Shown here piece after piece: positions 26,865 through 36,438 of a stretch of 64,000 nucleotides of DNA (position 1 is its first letter; each line of letters starts with the position of its first letter). The translations under genes were made by a program, and so were the position numbers. Location: positions 11,102 to 75,101 of the forward strand of contig CAKRDZ010000014.1 in assembly GCA_934316845.1 (NCBI GenBank). Reading direction: 5' to 3'. The DNA is from an uncultured Eubacterium sp. (lineage in GTDB: Bacteria; Bacillota; Clostridia; Lachnospirales; Lachnospiraceae). The notes beneath the pieces were generated by a model that worked only from the letters and a program-made list of their open reading frames with translations, was not told the DNA's origin and made no database searches.

Positions 26865-27692
26865 ATGAATACGTTAGAATTAAAGAAAATGGCTAACGAA
26901 GTTCGTAAGGGTATAGTAACTGCTGTACATAGTGCAAAGTCCGGACATCCGGGTGGCTCTTTGTCCGCCGCAGATATTTATACATATTTGTTCTTCGAAG
27001 AGTTAAATATCGATCCGAAAGATCCGAAAAAACCGGACCGCGATCGTTTTGTATTGAGTAAAGGACACACAGCGCCGGGATATTATTCCGCGCTGGCTCA
27101 CAGAGGATTTTTCCCGGTAGAAGATCTGACGACGCTGCGTCATACCGGATCTTACCTGCAGGGACATCCGGATATGAAACACATTCCGGGCGTGGATATG
27201 TCAAGTGGTTCTCTGGGACAGGGAATTTCCGCTGCAGTAGGTATGGCACTTTCTGCGAAACTGAGCAATGAAGATTATCGCGTTTATACGCTTCTTGGAG
27301 ATGGTGAGATTCAGGAAGGACAGGTTTGGGAGGCAGCGATGTTTGCCGGACACCGCAAACTGGATAACTTTGTGGCAATCGTTGACAATAACGGTCTTCA
27401 GATCGACGGTAAGATCGATGATGTATGTTCTCCTTATCCGATCGAGGACAAGTTTAAAGCATTCAATTTCCATGTGATCAATGTGGATGCACATGATTTT
27501 GATGCATTGCGTAAAGCATTTGATGAAGCAAAAGCAACCAAAGGAATGCCAACTGCCATTATTGCAAAGAGTATCAAAGGAAAAGGCGTTTCTTTCATGG
27601 AAAATCAGGCAAGCTGGCATGGAACGGCTCCAAATGATGAGCAGTATGCACAGGCTATGGCAGATTTAGAGAAAGTAGGTGAATCCCTGTGA
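26865..27692 (+). CDS. Transketolase, N-terminal (TPP diphosphate-binding) subunit
   Basis: This is one half of a two-gene transketolase. It holds the thiamine diphosphate/Mg2+ motif LGDGEIQEGQVWEAAM running to DNNGLQIDG, and the histidine-rich KSGHPGGSLS region near residue 28. Length 275 matches the split form found in many Clostridia and archaea. The downstream half begins GTG inside its stop codon (4-base GTGA overlap), so the subunits are made in equal amounts. Confidence 0.94.
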   Translation: MNTLELKKMANEVRKGIVTAVHSAKSGHPGGSLSAADIYTYLFFEELNIDPKDPKKPDRDRFVLSKGHTAPGYYSALAHRGFFPVEDLTTLRHTGSYLQGHPDMKHIPGVDMSSGSLGQGISAAVGMALSAKLSNEDYRVYTLLGDGEIQEGQVWEAAMFAGHRKLDNFVAIVDNNGLQIDGKIDDVCSPYPIEDKFKAFNFHVINVDAHDFDALRKAFDEAKATKGMPTAIIAKSIKGKGVSFMENQASWHGTAPNDEQYAQAMADLEKVGESL

Positions 27693-28630
27693 GTGAAGTG
27701 AAAAAAATAGCAACTCGTGAGAGTTATGGAAATGCACTTGCAGAGCTTGGCGCAGAATACGAGAATCTTGTAGTTCTGGACGCTGACCTTGCAGCTGCGA
27801 CAAAAACAGGAATCTTTAAAAAGGCTTTCCCAGATCGTCATATCGACTGTGGAATTGCGGAGTGTAACATGATGGGAATCGCTGCCGGTCTTGCAACTAC
27901 CGGTAAAATTCCATTTGCAAGTTCGTTTGCCATGTTTGCAGCAGGACGTGCTTTTGAGCAGGTTCGTAACTCCATCGGTTATCCAAAACTGAATGTTAAG
28001 ATTGGTGCGACACATGCCGGAATCTCTGTAGGAGAAGATGGTGCGACACACCAGTGTAATGAAGATATTGCTTTGATGCGTACCATTCCGGGGATGGTAG
28101 TCATCAACCCGGCCGATGATATCGAAGCAAAAGCAGCCGTACGTGCGGCTATCGAGCATGAAGGACCTGTATATCTTCGTTTTGGAAGACTGGCAGTACC
28201 TGTGATCAACGATACACCGGACTACAAGTTTGAACTTGGAAAGGGTGTTGTCCTTCGCGAAGGAAAAGATGTAACGATCATTGCTACCGGACTTCCGGTG
28301 TCCGAATGTCTCGCAGCTGCAGACAAGCTGGCAGCAGATGGCATTGATGCGAAGGTGATCAACATTCATACCATCAAACCATTGGATGAAGAACTGGTTG
28401 TAAAAGCAGCAAAAGAAACCGGAAAAGTAGTTACCGTAGAAGAACATTCCGTAATCGGCGGTCTTGGAAGTGCAGTATGTGATGCACTCTCCGAAAAATG
28501 CCCGACACAGGTAATGAAGATCGGTATCAATGATACCTTTGGCGAATCCGGACCAGCCGTAGAACTCGTTAAGAAATATGGTTTGGATGCAGACAGCATT
28601 TACGAAAAAGTAAAAGCATTTGCCAGATAG
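27689..28630 (+). CDS. Transketolase, C-terminal (pyrimidine-binding) subunit
   Basis: This is the partner half of the split transketolase. It contains the pyrimidine-binding domain with the catalytic glutamate region (DCGIAECNMMGIAAGLA), the phosphate-binding THAGISVGEDGATHQ segment and the C-terminal domain (VEEHSVIGGLGSAV). The 313 residues start at GTG 27689, overlapping the upstream gene by four bases. A solo end of the MITE-like element begins four bases after its stop codon, followed by a strong terminator. Confidence 0.94.
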   Translation: MSEVKKIATRESYGNALAELGAEYENLVVLDADLAAATKTGIFKKAFPDRHIDCGIAECNMMGIAAGLATTGKIPFASSFAMFAAGRAFEQVRNSIGYPKLNVKIGATHAGISVGEDGATHQCNEDIALMRTIPGMVVINPADDIEAKAAVRAAIEHEGPVYLRFGRLAVPVINDTPDYKFELGKGVVLREGKDVTIIATGLPVSECLAAADKLAADGIDAKVINIHTIKPLDEELVVKAAKETGKVVTVEEHSVIGGLGSAVCDALSEKCPTQVMKIGINDTFGESGPAVELVKKYGLDADSIYEKVKAFAR

Positions 28631-28634
28631 AGAG

Positions 28635-28647
28635 CCTGAATAGTTAC
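28635..28647 (+). repeat. Solo terminal repeat of the MITE-like element
   Basis: CCTGAATAGTTAC is identical to the right end of the element at 13688. It lies just after the transketolase stop codon with no partner end nearby, so it is a deletion remnant or an independent conserved 3'-end motif. Confidence 0.6.
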
Positions 28648-28661
28648 TAATTAAGAATGAC

Positions 28662-28709
28662 AAAAAGAACCTAAACGCTGGAAAACTTCAAAGTTTAGGT
28701 TCTTTTTTT
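28662..28709 (+). terminator. Terminator after the transketolase operon
   Basis: A 15-bp stem (28662-28676 with 28693-28707) with 16-base loop ends in a run of seven T. The A-rich left arm makes it usable in both directions. Confidence 0.9.
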
Positions 28710-28781
28710 GCGGATTTCGTGGAAATTTTTACAAAAGTATGGTACGATAGTAGGTATCAGACCACAGAATGGAGGAGTTTC

Positions 28782-30092
28782 ATGGATTATCAATGCAGAC
28801 CATTGAAAAAAGGACGGTCGTACGAAGTGACTGTGCCGGGATCCAAAAGCATTACGAACCGCGCGCTGCTGCTGGGAGCGCTGACAGCGGGAAAGACGTT
28901 GGTGCGTGGCGTGCTTTTTAGTGATGATTCCCGTGTATTTATGAAAGCATTGGAGGAGATCGGGTTCTCCGTTAAGATAGATGAAGAGAAAAAAGAGGCA
29001 GAGATCGAGGGACTTGGCGGACGTGTGCCGACAGGCAGGGAGCGAAGGATCTATGTCGGAAGTGCCGGAACGGCGGCAAGGTTTTTGACTGCAATGCTGG
29101 CGCTGTCGGGAGAACATTTTCTGGTGGAATCTTCCGATCAGATGAAGGTAAGGCCAATGGAGCCGCTTTTGCGTGCGTTAGAAGCACTCGGCGTAGGCTT
29201 TGAGTATTTGGAGAAGCCGTATGCTTTCCCATTCCGCATCTGCGGACGACAAGAAAATGGTGTGCGGGAAGTGGACTTAAACATTGATGCAAGCAGTCAG
29301 TTTCTGAGTGCACTCCTTTTGAGCGGAGTGATGTGCAGGGACGGGTTACAGATTCATCTGACAGGCACAAGGGATGCAAGATCCTATGTGAATATATCCA
29401 TGAAAATGATGGAAGAATTTGGAGTGAAGGTGGAGCAGACCGGCGAAAACAGTTATTATGTTGCTCCGGGGCAGACATACCGGTGTGAAAAAGGCAGTTA
29501 TCAGGTGGAGCCGGATGTGTCCGCCGCCTGCTATTTTTATGGAATTGCAGCACTGACAGAGAGCCGTGTCAAGGTGCTGCATGTGCACGCTGACAGTACA
29601 CAGGGAGATATCCGTTTTCTGGATGTACTTGAGAAAATGGGATGCGATGTCAAAGAAGAAGCCGATGGCATCGTAGTAACAGGCCCTCAAAATAGAAAGC
29701 TGCATGGAATTCATATAAAAATGACAGATTTTTCCGATCAGACGATGACATTGGCGGCAATCGCGCCATTTGCAGAGGAAGAAACGGTTATTGACGGGAT
29801 AGAACATATCCGCCGACAGGAATCGGACCGGATCCGGGGGATTGTGACAGAACTTACCAGACTTGGTATCCGATGCGAAGAACGGGAAGACGGAATGACG
29901 ATTTATCCCGGAGAGATTACGCCGGGGGAAGTCAAAACCTACGATGACCACCGGATGGCGATGGCATTTTCCCTCATCGGACAGGTCGTGGATGGCATCG
30001 TGATCAAAGATGCCGGGTGCTGCAAAAAGACATTTGAAGATTACTTTGACGTATTGACAAACCTTGATTTAACCTCTAAGATAGAAGAATAA
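28782..30092 (+). CDS. aroA: 3-phosphoshikimate 1-carboxyvinyltransferase (EPSP synthase)
   Basis: This enzyme joins shikimate 3-phosphate and phosphoenolpyruvate on the way to chorismate. The start is ATG 28782 with GGAGG at 28771-28775 (436 residues); the upstream in-frame codon at 28719 is unsupported. Motifs are VPGSKSITNRALLLGAL at residues 20-36, GSAGTAARFLTAML near 95, DASSQFLSALLLSG near 170 and DHRMAMAFSL near 390. Other shikimate genes lie 6 kb downstream (fused aroD-aroK), not in the same operon. Confidence 0.95.
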   Translation: MDYQCRPLKKGRSYEVTVPGSKSITNRALLLGALTAGKTLVRGVLFSDDSRVFMKALEEIGFSVKIDEEKKEAEIEGLGGRVPTGRERRIYVGSAGTAARFLTAMLALSGEHFLVESSDQMKVRPMEPLLRALEALGVGFEYLEKPYAFPFRICGRQENGVREVDLNIDASSQFLSALLLSGVMCRDGLQIHLTGTRDARSYVNISMKMMEEFGVKVEQTGENSYYVAPGQTYRCEKGSYQVEPDVSAACYFYGIAALTESRVKVLHVHADSTQGDIRFLDVLEKMGCDVKEEADGIVVTGPQNRKLHGIHIKMTDFSDQTMTLAAIAPFAEEETVIDGIEHIRRQESDRIRGIVTELTRLGIRCEEREDGMTIYPGEITPGEVKTYDDHRMAMAFSLIGQVVDGIVIKDAGCCKKTFEDYFDVLTNLDLTSKIEE

Positions 30093-30117
30093 GACAGCGA
30101 CGAAAGGATAGAAGACG

Positions 30118-31896
30118 ATGAAAAAAATAATCGATGTATTACAAGAAGTGATGGAAGACGGATTTGAGCAAGCCGGATACGAGAAAAAGTTTGGTTTTGT
30201 GACCGTTTCCAACCGGCCGGATCTCTGCCAGTATCAGTGTAATGGTGCGATGGCAGCTGCAAAACAGTATAAGATGGCACCGTTTCAGATTGCAGAAAAA
30301 GTAGTAGAAGTTGTAAAAGAGAACGATATTTTTGAAAAAATAGAGATGGTAAAACCGGGATTTATCAACATAACTGTAAGCGGAAAACTGCTTGTGGATC
30401 TTGGAAAGGCCATGATGACAGAGGAAAAATTTGGCATTCCGGCGCCGGAAAAAGAGCGCACGGTAGTCATTGATTACGGTGGAGCCAATGTAGCAAAGCC
30501 GCTTCACGTAGGACATCTGCGTCCGGCGATCATTGGAGAAAGCGTAAAGCGTATCTGCCGTTTTATGGGCGATAAAGTGATCGGAGACGTGCATCTGGGT
30601 GACTGGGGACTTCAGATTGGTCTGATCATCAATGAAGTACGTCATCGTCAGCCGGAACTTCCGTATTTTGAGGATAATTTCACGGGAGAATATCCGAAAG
30701 AGGCACCATTTACCATTTCGGATCTGGAGCAGATCTATCCATATGCAAGCGGATATGCCAAAGAGCACGAAGATTATATGCAGGAGGCGCAGCAGATCAC
30801 GGCACAGCTGCAGGAAGGACATCCCGGATATATCGCATTGTGGCAGCACATTTTGTCCGTTTCGATAGAAGATTTAAAGAAAAATTATGATAAATTAGAC
30901 GTTCATTTTGACCTTTGGAAAAAGGAGAGCGATGCCCAGCCTTACATCCCGGATATGGTAGAGAAGATGAAGGCAGACGGACTTGCGTATATGAGCGAAG
31001 GCGCACTGGTTGTCGATGTGACCGAAGAAGGAGATAAAAAAGAACTTCCGCCGTGTCTGATCGTAAAATCAAACGGTGCTTCGCTGTATGCAACAACAGA
31101 CCTTGCTACAATTGTAGAACGCGAGAAATTATTCCAGCCGGATGAGATCGTTTATCTGGCAGATAAGCGCCAGTCTCTGCATTTTACGCAGGTATTCCGC
31201 GTGGCAAAGAAGGCGAAGATCACAAGACCGGAAGTCGGCCTTGTATTTATCGGTTTTGGTACGATGAACGGAAAAGACGGAAAGCCGTTTAAGACAAGAG
31301 ATGGCGGGGTTCTCCGCTTGCAGGCACTTCGTGAGCAGATCAACGAAGAAGTGTATAAGAAAATGATGGAAAACCGCGATTATGAAGAGGCAGAGGCGAG
31401 AGAAATCTCCGAGACCGTCGGACTTGCCGCGTTGAAATACGGCGATCTGTCTAATCAGGCATCCAAAGATTATATATTTGATATTGAGAGATTTGCCTCT
31501 TTTGAGGGAAATACAGGCCCTTATATTCTGTATACGATCGTCCGCATCAAATCTCTTTTGGCAAAATACAGCCGGAATGGCGGCAGTGTGACAGAGAAAG
31601 GTGAGGCAGACAAGCTGATGATACCGGACAGCCAGAGTGAGATCAATCTGTATCTGACACTTGCCAAATTCGGTGATATGATGGAAGCTGCGTACAGTGA
31701 GAAGGCACCCCATAAGATCTGCCAGTTTATTTATGAATTAAGTGAAAACTTTAACCATTTTTATCATGAAAATTCGATTCTGGCAAATGAGAACGAAGAG
31801 CAGAAGGCATCGTATATCCAGCTGTTGATCTTAGTGAAAAATGTGCTGGAGCAGTGTATTGATCTGCTTGGATTCCGGTCACCGGAAAAAATGTAA
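30118..31896 (+). CDS. argS: Arginyl-tRNA synthetase
   Basis: This class I enzyme charges tRNA-Arg. The 592 residues show the N-terminal additional domain, the HIGH-type motif as HVGHLRPAIIGE near residue 127, the degenerate KMSKS region MNGKDGKPFKTRDGG near residue 388, typical of ArgRS, and the DALR anticodon-binding domain at the C-terminus. It is 26 bases from aroA and may be cotranscribed. The MITE-like copy 2 begins six bases after its stop codon. No T-box leader is visible. Confidence 0.96.
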   Translation: MKKIIDVLQEVMEDGFEQAGYEKKFGFVTVSNRPDLCQYQCNGAMAAAKQYKMAPFQIAEKVVEVVKENDIFEKIEMVKPGFINITVSGKLLVDLGKAMMTEEKFGIPAPEKERTVVIDYGGANVAKPLHVGHLRPAIIGESVKRICRFMGDKVIGDVHLGDWGLQIGLIINEVRHRQPELPYFEDNFTGEYPKEAPFTISDLEQIYPYASGYAKEHEDYMQEAQQITAQLQEGHPGYIALWQHILSVSIEDLKKNYDKLDVHFDLWKKESDAQPYIPDMVEKMKADGLAYMSEGALVVDVTEEGDKKELPPCLIVKSNGASLYATTDLATIVEREKLFQPDEIVYLADKRQSLHFTQVFRVAKKAKITRPEVGLVFIGFGTMNGKDGKPFKTRDGGVLRLQALREQINEEVYKKMMENRDYEEAEAREISETVGLAALKYGDLSNQASKDYIFDIERFASFEGNTGPYILYTIVRIKSLLAKYSRNGGSVTEKGEADKLMIPDSQSEINLYLTLAKFGDMMEAAYSEKAPHKICQFIYELSENFNHFYHENSILANENEEQKASYIQLLILVKNVLEQCIDLLGFRSPEKM

Positions 31897-31901
31897 AAAA
31901 G

Positions 31902-32092
31902 GTAACTATTCAGGATTCAATGTATGGAAATCAATGAATCGTCGTGCTTGCACGTAAGAGGCTTTGATTTCCATACATTGAGATCCTAATAGGGCTCCCC
32001 TCCGCATATGAGCATTTTTAGCCTTGTCAAAGGCGGGAAAGAACACGAAGTGTTCGAAATGCGAATGTGAGAGGGGTGTCCTGAATAGTTGC
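31902..32092 (+). mobile_element. MITE-like element, copy 2 (191 bp)
   Basis: The ends are GTAACTATTCAGG (31902-31914) and CCTGAATAGTTGC (32080-32092), one mismatch. It is homologous to copy 1 read in reverse. The loop of the first hairpin (22 identical bases around GTCGTGCTTGCACG) and the GAACAC/GTGTTC block are shared. The first stem here is 17 bp (31918-31934 with 31964-31980) and unrelated in sequence to the 20-bp stem of copy 1, yet perfectly paired. No clear 8-bp target duplication flanks this copy; A-rich flanks match 14 of 16. It separates argS from the DUF815 gene. Confidence 0.85.
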
Positions 32093-32108
32093 AAAAATTG
32101 TAAGAAAG

Positions 32109-33446
32109 ATGAGGCGTGAAGTCATGTATCGGGAAGTATCAAGATTAATCATGTATGGAAATCTGGGTCAGGACGAGATTTTAAGGAGACTCAGTGATAT
32201 CTTTAAAGAGATCGAAGAAGATAAAGAATGCGTGCAGAAAGAAGCTCATGTGCGGGCACTTTACGACCAGATCTACCGCATTCTGGATCTGGCGACAAAG
32301 TATGGCTTTGATAACAATTTGTGGCAGTGCTACATCGCGTATCTGCTTGCGACAGACGAAAATCCGTTTAGTGTGATCTGTGAAAAAGTGGGAGCAAAGA
32401 CGGACGACGCAGCCAGTGTCAATCAGATCGTAAAACAGGACATGGAGTGTTTTTACAAATTATTCCATTTTGATTTTCATGCGATCGAGACACTTTTGGA
32501 AGTGAAATGTTTTTCTATCCTTACGGAATATCATTCGATGGCGAAGGCAGAAAATACATACAATAAAAGTGTCAGCGAGAAAGTTAAGGAACTTGCCGGA
32601 CAATTGGGAAAAGCCAAAGATGCGGAAGATTTCTTTGACATTGTGACAAACTTTTACCGGATTTACGGCGTTGGTAAATTTGGATTAAATAAGGCGTTCC
32701 GTGTGACACATACGAGCACGGGAGAATTAAATCTGGCGCCGATCACACATACGAGTGATGTGACGCTGGAGCATCTTGTAGGGTATGAGATCCAGAAAAA
32801 ACAACTGGTTGACAATACCGAAGCATTTGTGGAGGGACGAAAGGCAAATAACTGTCTTTTGTTTGGCGACAGCGGAACCGGAAAATCCACTTGTATCAAG
32901 GCGATATTGAACCGGTACTATGATCAGGGGCTGCGATTGATCGAAGTGTACAAACACCAGTTCCAGGATCTGTCTGCCATTATAGAGCAGGTGAAAAACC
33001 GGAATTACAAATTTATCATTTATATGGATGATCTGTCGTTTGAAGAATTTGAGATTGAATACAAATATTTGAAAGCGGTGATCGAAGGCGGGCTGGAAGT
33101 GAAACCGGACAATGTGCTGATCTATGCAACTTCGAACCGCCGTCATCTGATCCGTGAGACGTGGAGTGACCGCTCGGATATGGCAAATGATGAATTACAC
33201 CGTTCGGATACAATGCAGGAAAAATTGTCGCTGGTGGCACGTTTTGGTGTCAGCATCAATTTCTCCAAGCCATCCAGAAAAGAATATGAGGATATTATTT
33301 TGGGGCTGGCGGCAGAAAATCCGGATATCCGGTTGTCGAAAGAAGAACTTCTCCTGCAGGCAAATGCCTGGAGTGTGCGGAATGGTGGATATTCCGGCCG
33401 TGTAGCGGAACAGTTTATCATTCATTTGAAATCGATAGAATCGTAG
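32109..33446 (+). CDS. DUF815-family AAA-type ATPase
   Basis: This is a predicted cytoplasmic ATPase of unknown role. The first 200 residues are helical without known motif. The DUF815 ATPase domain follows with Walker A LLFGDSGTGKSTCIKAI near residue 250, Walker B FIIYMDDLSFEEFE and an arginine-finger-like YATSNRRHLIRETWSDR. Length 445. ATG 32109 or ATG 32124 could be the start; GAGG sits between them, nine bases before the second. The next gene begins 18 bases after its stop, so it appears cotranscribed with the YqeG-type phosphatase and peptidase. Confidence 0.85.
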   Translation: MRREVMYREVSRLIMYGNLGQDEILRRLSDIFKEIEEDKECVQKEAHVRALYDQIYRILDLATKYGFDNNLWQCYIAYLLATDENPFSVICEKVGAKTDDAASVNQIVKQDMECFYKLFHFDFHAIETLLEVKCFSILTEYHSMAKAENTYNKSVSEKVKELAGQLGKAKDAEDFFDIVTNFYRIYGVGKFGLNKAFRVTHTSTGELNLAPITHTSDVTLEHLVGYEIQKKQLVDNTEAFVEGRKANNCLLFGDSGTGKSTCIKAILNRYYDQGLRLIEVYKHQFQDLSAIIEQVKNRNYKFIIYMDDLSFEEFEIEYKYLKAVIEGGLEVKPDNVLIYATSNRRHLIRETWSDRSDMANDELHRSDTMQEKLSLVARFGVSINFSKPSRKEYEDIILGLAAENPDIRLSKEELLLQANAWSVRNGGYSGRVAEQFIIHLKSIES

Positions 33447-33463
33447 AAAGGACGGGTGGCTCT

Positions 33464-33979
33464 ATGTGGGAATGCTTTTTCCCGGATTCACGTGCGGCAT
33501 CTGCCTATGAGATTGCTTACGAAGCGTATTATGAAAAAGGATATCGGGGAATCATATTTGATATTGACAATACGCTTGTCGAGCATGGAAAAGATGCGAC
33601 GCAGAGAGCAGTTGAGTTGTTTCAAAGGCTATGTGAGATCGGTTTTGTGACGACATTGCTTTCCAATAATAAGAAAGAAAGAGTGGACCGTTTTAATAGG
33701 GAAATCGGCACAAATGTGGTCTGGAAAGCCGGGAAACCAGGTAAAAAAGGCTATCTTCTCGCAATGGAAAAGATGCATACGACAAGAGAGACGACACTCT
33801 TTGTCGGAGACCAGTTATTTACCGATGTATGGGGCGCAAAAAGGCTTGGAATCCGCAATGTGCTCGTAAATCCCATTGATAAAAAAGAAGAGATCCAGAT
33901 CGTGTTAAAACGCTATCTGGAGCGGATTGTTTTGAAATCGTATGAAAAGCAGTCCGGATTGGAGATGACAACAAAATGA
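33464..33979 (+). CDS. YqeG-family HAD IIIA phosphatase
   Basis: This small HAD phosphatase (171 residues) has motif I GIIFDIDNTLVEHG near residue 28, motif II LLSNNKKERV and motif III FVGDQLFTDVWGAKRLG. The mitochondrial relative is a phosphatidylglycerophosphate phosphatase, so a lipid head-group role is possible but not shown. It overlaps the peptidase gene by four bases (ATGA), so the two are translationally coupled. Confidence 0.88.
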   Translation: MWECFFPDSRAASAYEIAYEAYYEKGYRGIIFDIDNTLVEHGKDATQRAVELFQRLCEIGFVTTLLSNNKKERVDRFNREIGTNVVWKAGKPGKKGYLLAMEKMHTTRETTLFVGDQLFTDVWGAKRLGIRNVLVNPIDKKEEIQIVLKRYLERIVLKSYEKQSGLEMTTK

Positions 33980-35073
33980 AAGAATTTTTAGAACAGCACA
34001 AATTGGATGCGATCCTTGTCCAGACTCCTGCCAATATGCGCAATATCAGCGGATTTACCGGAGAGGGACTGGTTTATACATCCAAAGAAGACGCCTGGAT
34101 CCTTACGGATTCCCGCTATACGATCGCGGCGGCAGAGGAGAGCAGGGGATTTGAGGTGCTGGAGTATAAGAAAAATATCCGGCAGTATCTTGTGGAAAAA
34201 ATAGTAAATGAGCATCCGGAACTGGCAGCAAAACCGTTTCGTATCGGCTTTGAAGATGCCGTCATGACAGTGGAGACGTACCGGACGTTCGAGGCTTTGT
34301 TTGAAAAGATGAATCTGAAACAGTGGGAACTGGTTCCACTGCATAAAAAATTGGATAAAATGCGTCAGGTCAAAACGCCGGAAGAAATTGAATCCATCAA
34401 AAAAGCCGAGGCGATCGGAGATGAAGCATTTACAAAAATTGTAAAATTCTTAACCAAATGCTATCGTGAAAAAAAACCCGTGACGGAAAAGCAGGCAGCC
34501 GCGCATATTGAATTTTATATGCGGGATGCCGGAGCAGAGGGAACGAGCTTTGATACGATCGCGGCAAGCGGGATCCATTCTTCGATGCCTCATGCCGTGC
34601 CGACGGATAAAGTGTTAGAAGAGGGCGATTTCCTGACGATGGATTTTGGCTGCCTGGTCAATGGATATTGTTCCGATATGACGCGTACGATCGTGTACGG
34701 CAGAGCCGATGATAAGCAGAAGGAAATTTACGATGTCGTACTGCAGGCGCAAATGGCGGCGATTCAGGCGATCAAGCCGGGGATGACGGGCAGAGAGGTC
34801 GATGCCATTGCCCGTAATATCATAACAGAGGCAGGGTATGGAGAGTGCTTTGGACACGCTCTCGGACATAGTGTAGGACTTGAAATCCACGAGACACCAT
34901 GCTTTTCCAAACGGGAAGAAAGTGTCATCAAGCCGGGAATGGTCATTACGGTAGAACCCGGAATCTATGTAGAAGGATTTGGCGGAGTACGTATCGAAGA
35001 TGTCGTCGTGATCACGGAAGATGGCTGCGAAGACATCACACATTCCCCAAAAGAAAGGATGGAAATACAATGA
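33976..35073 (+). CDS. Xaa-Pro aminopeptidase (M24 family)
   Basis: This is a predicted cytoplasmic metallopeptidase that removes an N-terminal residue before proline. The 365 residues have an N-terminal creatinase-like domain and a C-terminal pita-bread fold. Metal ligands are visible as Asp in MDFGCLVNGY and CSDMTRTIVYG, His in GHALGHSVGLEIHE, and Glu in VEPGIYVEG and RIEDVVVI. It overlaps the preceding and following genes by four bases each, making a tightly coupled run. Confidence 0.92.
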   Translation: MKEFLEQHKLDAILVQTPANMRNISGFTGEGLVYTSKEDAWILTDSRYTIAAAEESRGFEVLEYKKNIRQYLVEKIVNEHPELAAKPFRIGFEDAVMTVETYRTFEALFEKMNLKQWELVPLHKKLDKMRQVKTPEEIESIKKAEAIGDEAFTKIVKFLTKCYREKKPVTEKQAAAHIEFYMRDAGAEGTSFDTIAASGIHSSMPHAVPTDKVLEEGDFLTMDFGCLVNGYCSDMTRTIVYGRADDKQKEIYDVVLQAQMAAIQAIKPGMTGREVDAIARNIITEAGYGECFGHALGHSVGLEIHETPCFSKREESVIKPGMVITVEPGIYVEGFGGVRIEDVVVITEDGCEDITHSPKERMEIQ

Positions 35074-36305
35074 CAAACAGACCTAAGATCTGTATCCCGG
35101 TCACTGCGGTAACACGGGATGAGATTACGGATACCGCGCGGCGATTTGCCACCCTTCCGGCAGAAATGGTGGAATGGCGTGTGGACTTTTTTGCAGGATA
35201 TGAAAGAGAGATTCCGGCAGTAACAAAGGAACTGAAAGAAATACTTGGAACCAAAGAATTGATAACGACGATCCGCACGACACACGAAGGCGGCGAAAGC
35301 AACGGAGACCGGTTCCCATACAAAGAGACAATCTGTAAAATTTTGGAAGATGGAAAGACGGATTATATCGACGTCGAGATCCATCGAGGAAAAGAAATCG
35401 TATCCGCGGTTGTTGCGGAAGCAAAAGTGAATGGAGTAAAGGTGATCGGCTCGTATCATAATTTTGAAAAAACACCATCGGAAGAAGAACTGACTGCCAT
35501 TTTGGAAGAGGCACGTGAACTTGGTGTGGATATCGGGAAAGCAGCCTGTATGCCGGCAGGAACTGACGAAGAGCAGTGGGAAGATGTCATGCGGCTTCTC
35601 TCTGCTACCGAGAAGATGAGCGCGGCATATCCGGAGTTTCCGTTGATTACGATGAGCATGGGAAAAGCCGGCGAGATGTCAAGATTATATGGCGGTCTGT
35701 ATGGATCGACGGTATCTTTTGGCTGTGCCGGAAAGGCTTCTGCACCGGGGCAGATCGAGTTGGAAGATATGACGTCAGTATTTGATAAGATTTATGCCGG
35801 AGGAGACCAGATCAGTCTGATCGGGTTTATGGGTGTGGGAAAATCTACGATATCCCGTAGACTTCATGAACTTACCGGCCGTCCGGAAGTGGATACGGAT
35901 AAGCGCATCGTGGAAGAACAGGGATGTCCGATCTCCCAGATTTTTGAGGAAAAAGGCGAGGAGTATTTTCGCCGGTTAGAGACAGACCTCATCGATGAAC
36001 TGGGAACTCTTCCGCCGGGAATCATTTCCTGTGGCGGCGGAATGGCACTTCGCGATATCAATGTAAAAAAACTGCGTGCGATCGGAAACATTGTACTGCT
36101 GACGGCGACGCCGGAGACTATCTATGAAAGAGTAAAAGACAGCACGGACCGTCCGCTTTTAAATGGCAATATGAATGTGCCTTACATCCGCCAGCTGATG
36201 GAAAAACGCCGCCCGTTTTATGAAAAGGCAGCGACGATCCGGGTAGCGACCGATGGGAAGACGGCGACGGAGATTGCGGAAGAAATTATAGAAAAATGCA
36301 AATAA
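35070..36305 (+). CDS. Fused 3-dehydroquinate dehydratase (type I) and shikimate kinase
   Basis: A single 411-residue chain carries two shikimate-pathway steps. Residues 1-245 are type I dehydroquinase: the general-base His is in GSYHNFEKTP, the Schiff-base Lys in DIGKAACMP, and the SAPGQI loop follows. Residues 250-411 are shikimate kinase: P-loop IGFMGVGKSTISRRL, substrate-binding DTDKRIVEE, and CGGGMALRD. Both active sites look complete. The start is ATG 35070, overlapping the peptidase stop by four bases. The two reactions are not consecutive (AroE lies between), so channelling is not the obvious advantage. Confidence 0.93.
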   Translation: MTNRPKICIPVTAVTRDEITDTARRFATLPAEMVEWRVDFFAGYEREIPAVTKELKEILGTKELITTIRTTHEGGESNGDRFPYKETICKILEDGKTDYIDVEIHRGKEIVSAVVAEAKVNGVKVIGSYHNFEKTPSEEELTAILEEARELGVDIGKAACMPAGTDEEQWEDVMRLLSATEKMSAAYPEFPLITMSMGKAGEMSRLYGGLYGSTVSFGCAGKASAPGQIELEDMTSVFDKIYAGGDQISLIGFMGVGKSTISRRLHELTGRPEVDTDKRIVEEQGCPISQIFEEKGEEYFRRLETDLIDELGTLPPGIISCGGGMALRDINVKKLRAIGNIVLLTATPETIYERVKDSTDRPLLNGNMNVPYIRQLMEKRRPFYEKAATIRVATDGKTATEIAEEIIEKCK

Positions 36306-36329
36306 TATCAATTCTATGGAAAGTTTTTC

Positions 36330-36358
36330 TTGAAAAAATGTTTCAAATATAATAAAAT
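36330..36358 (+). promoter_or_regulatory. Putative promoter of efp
   Basis: TTGAAA at 36330-36335, a 17-base spacer and TAAAAT at 36353-36358, in the 133-base gap before efp. Confidence 0.5.
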
Positions 36359-36438
36359 AGTGAGTAGATATATTGCTTTTATCAAGAACAATACTTGCAG
36401 AGGAGTTCTGCATATAGAAAATTTTAGGAGGAACTGTT

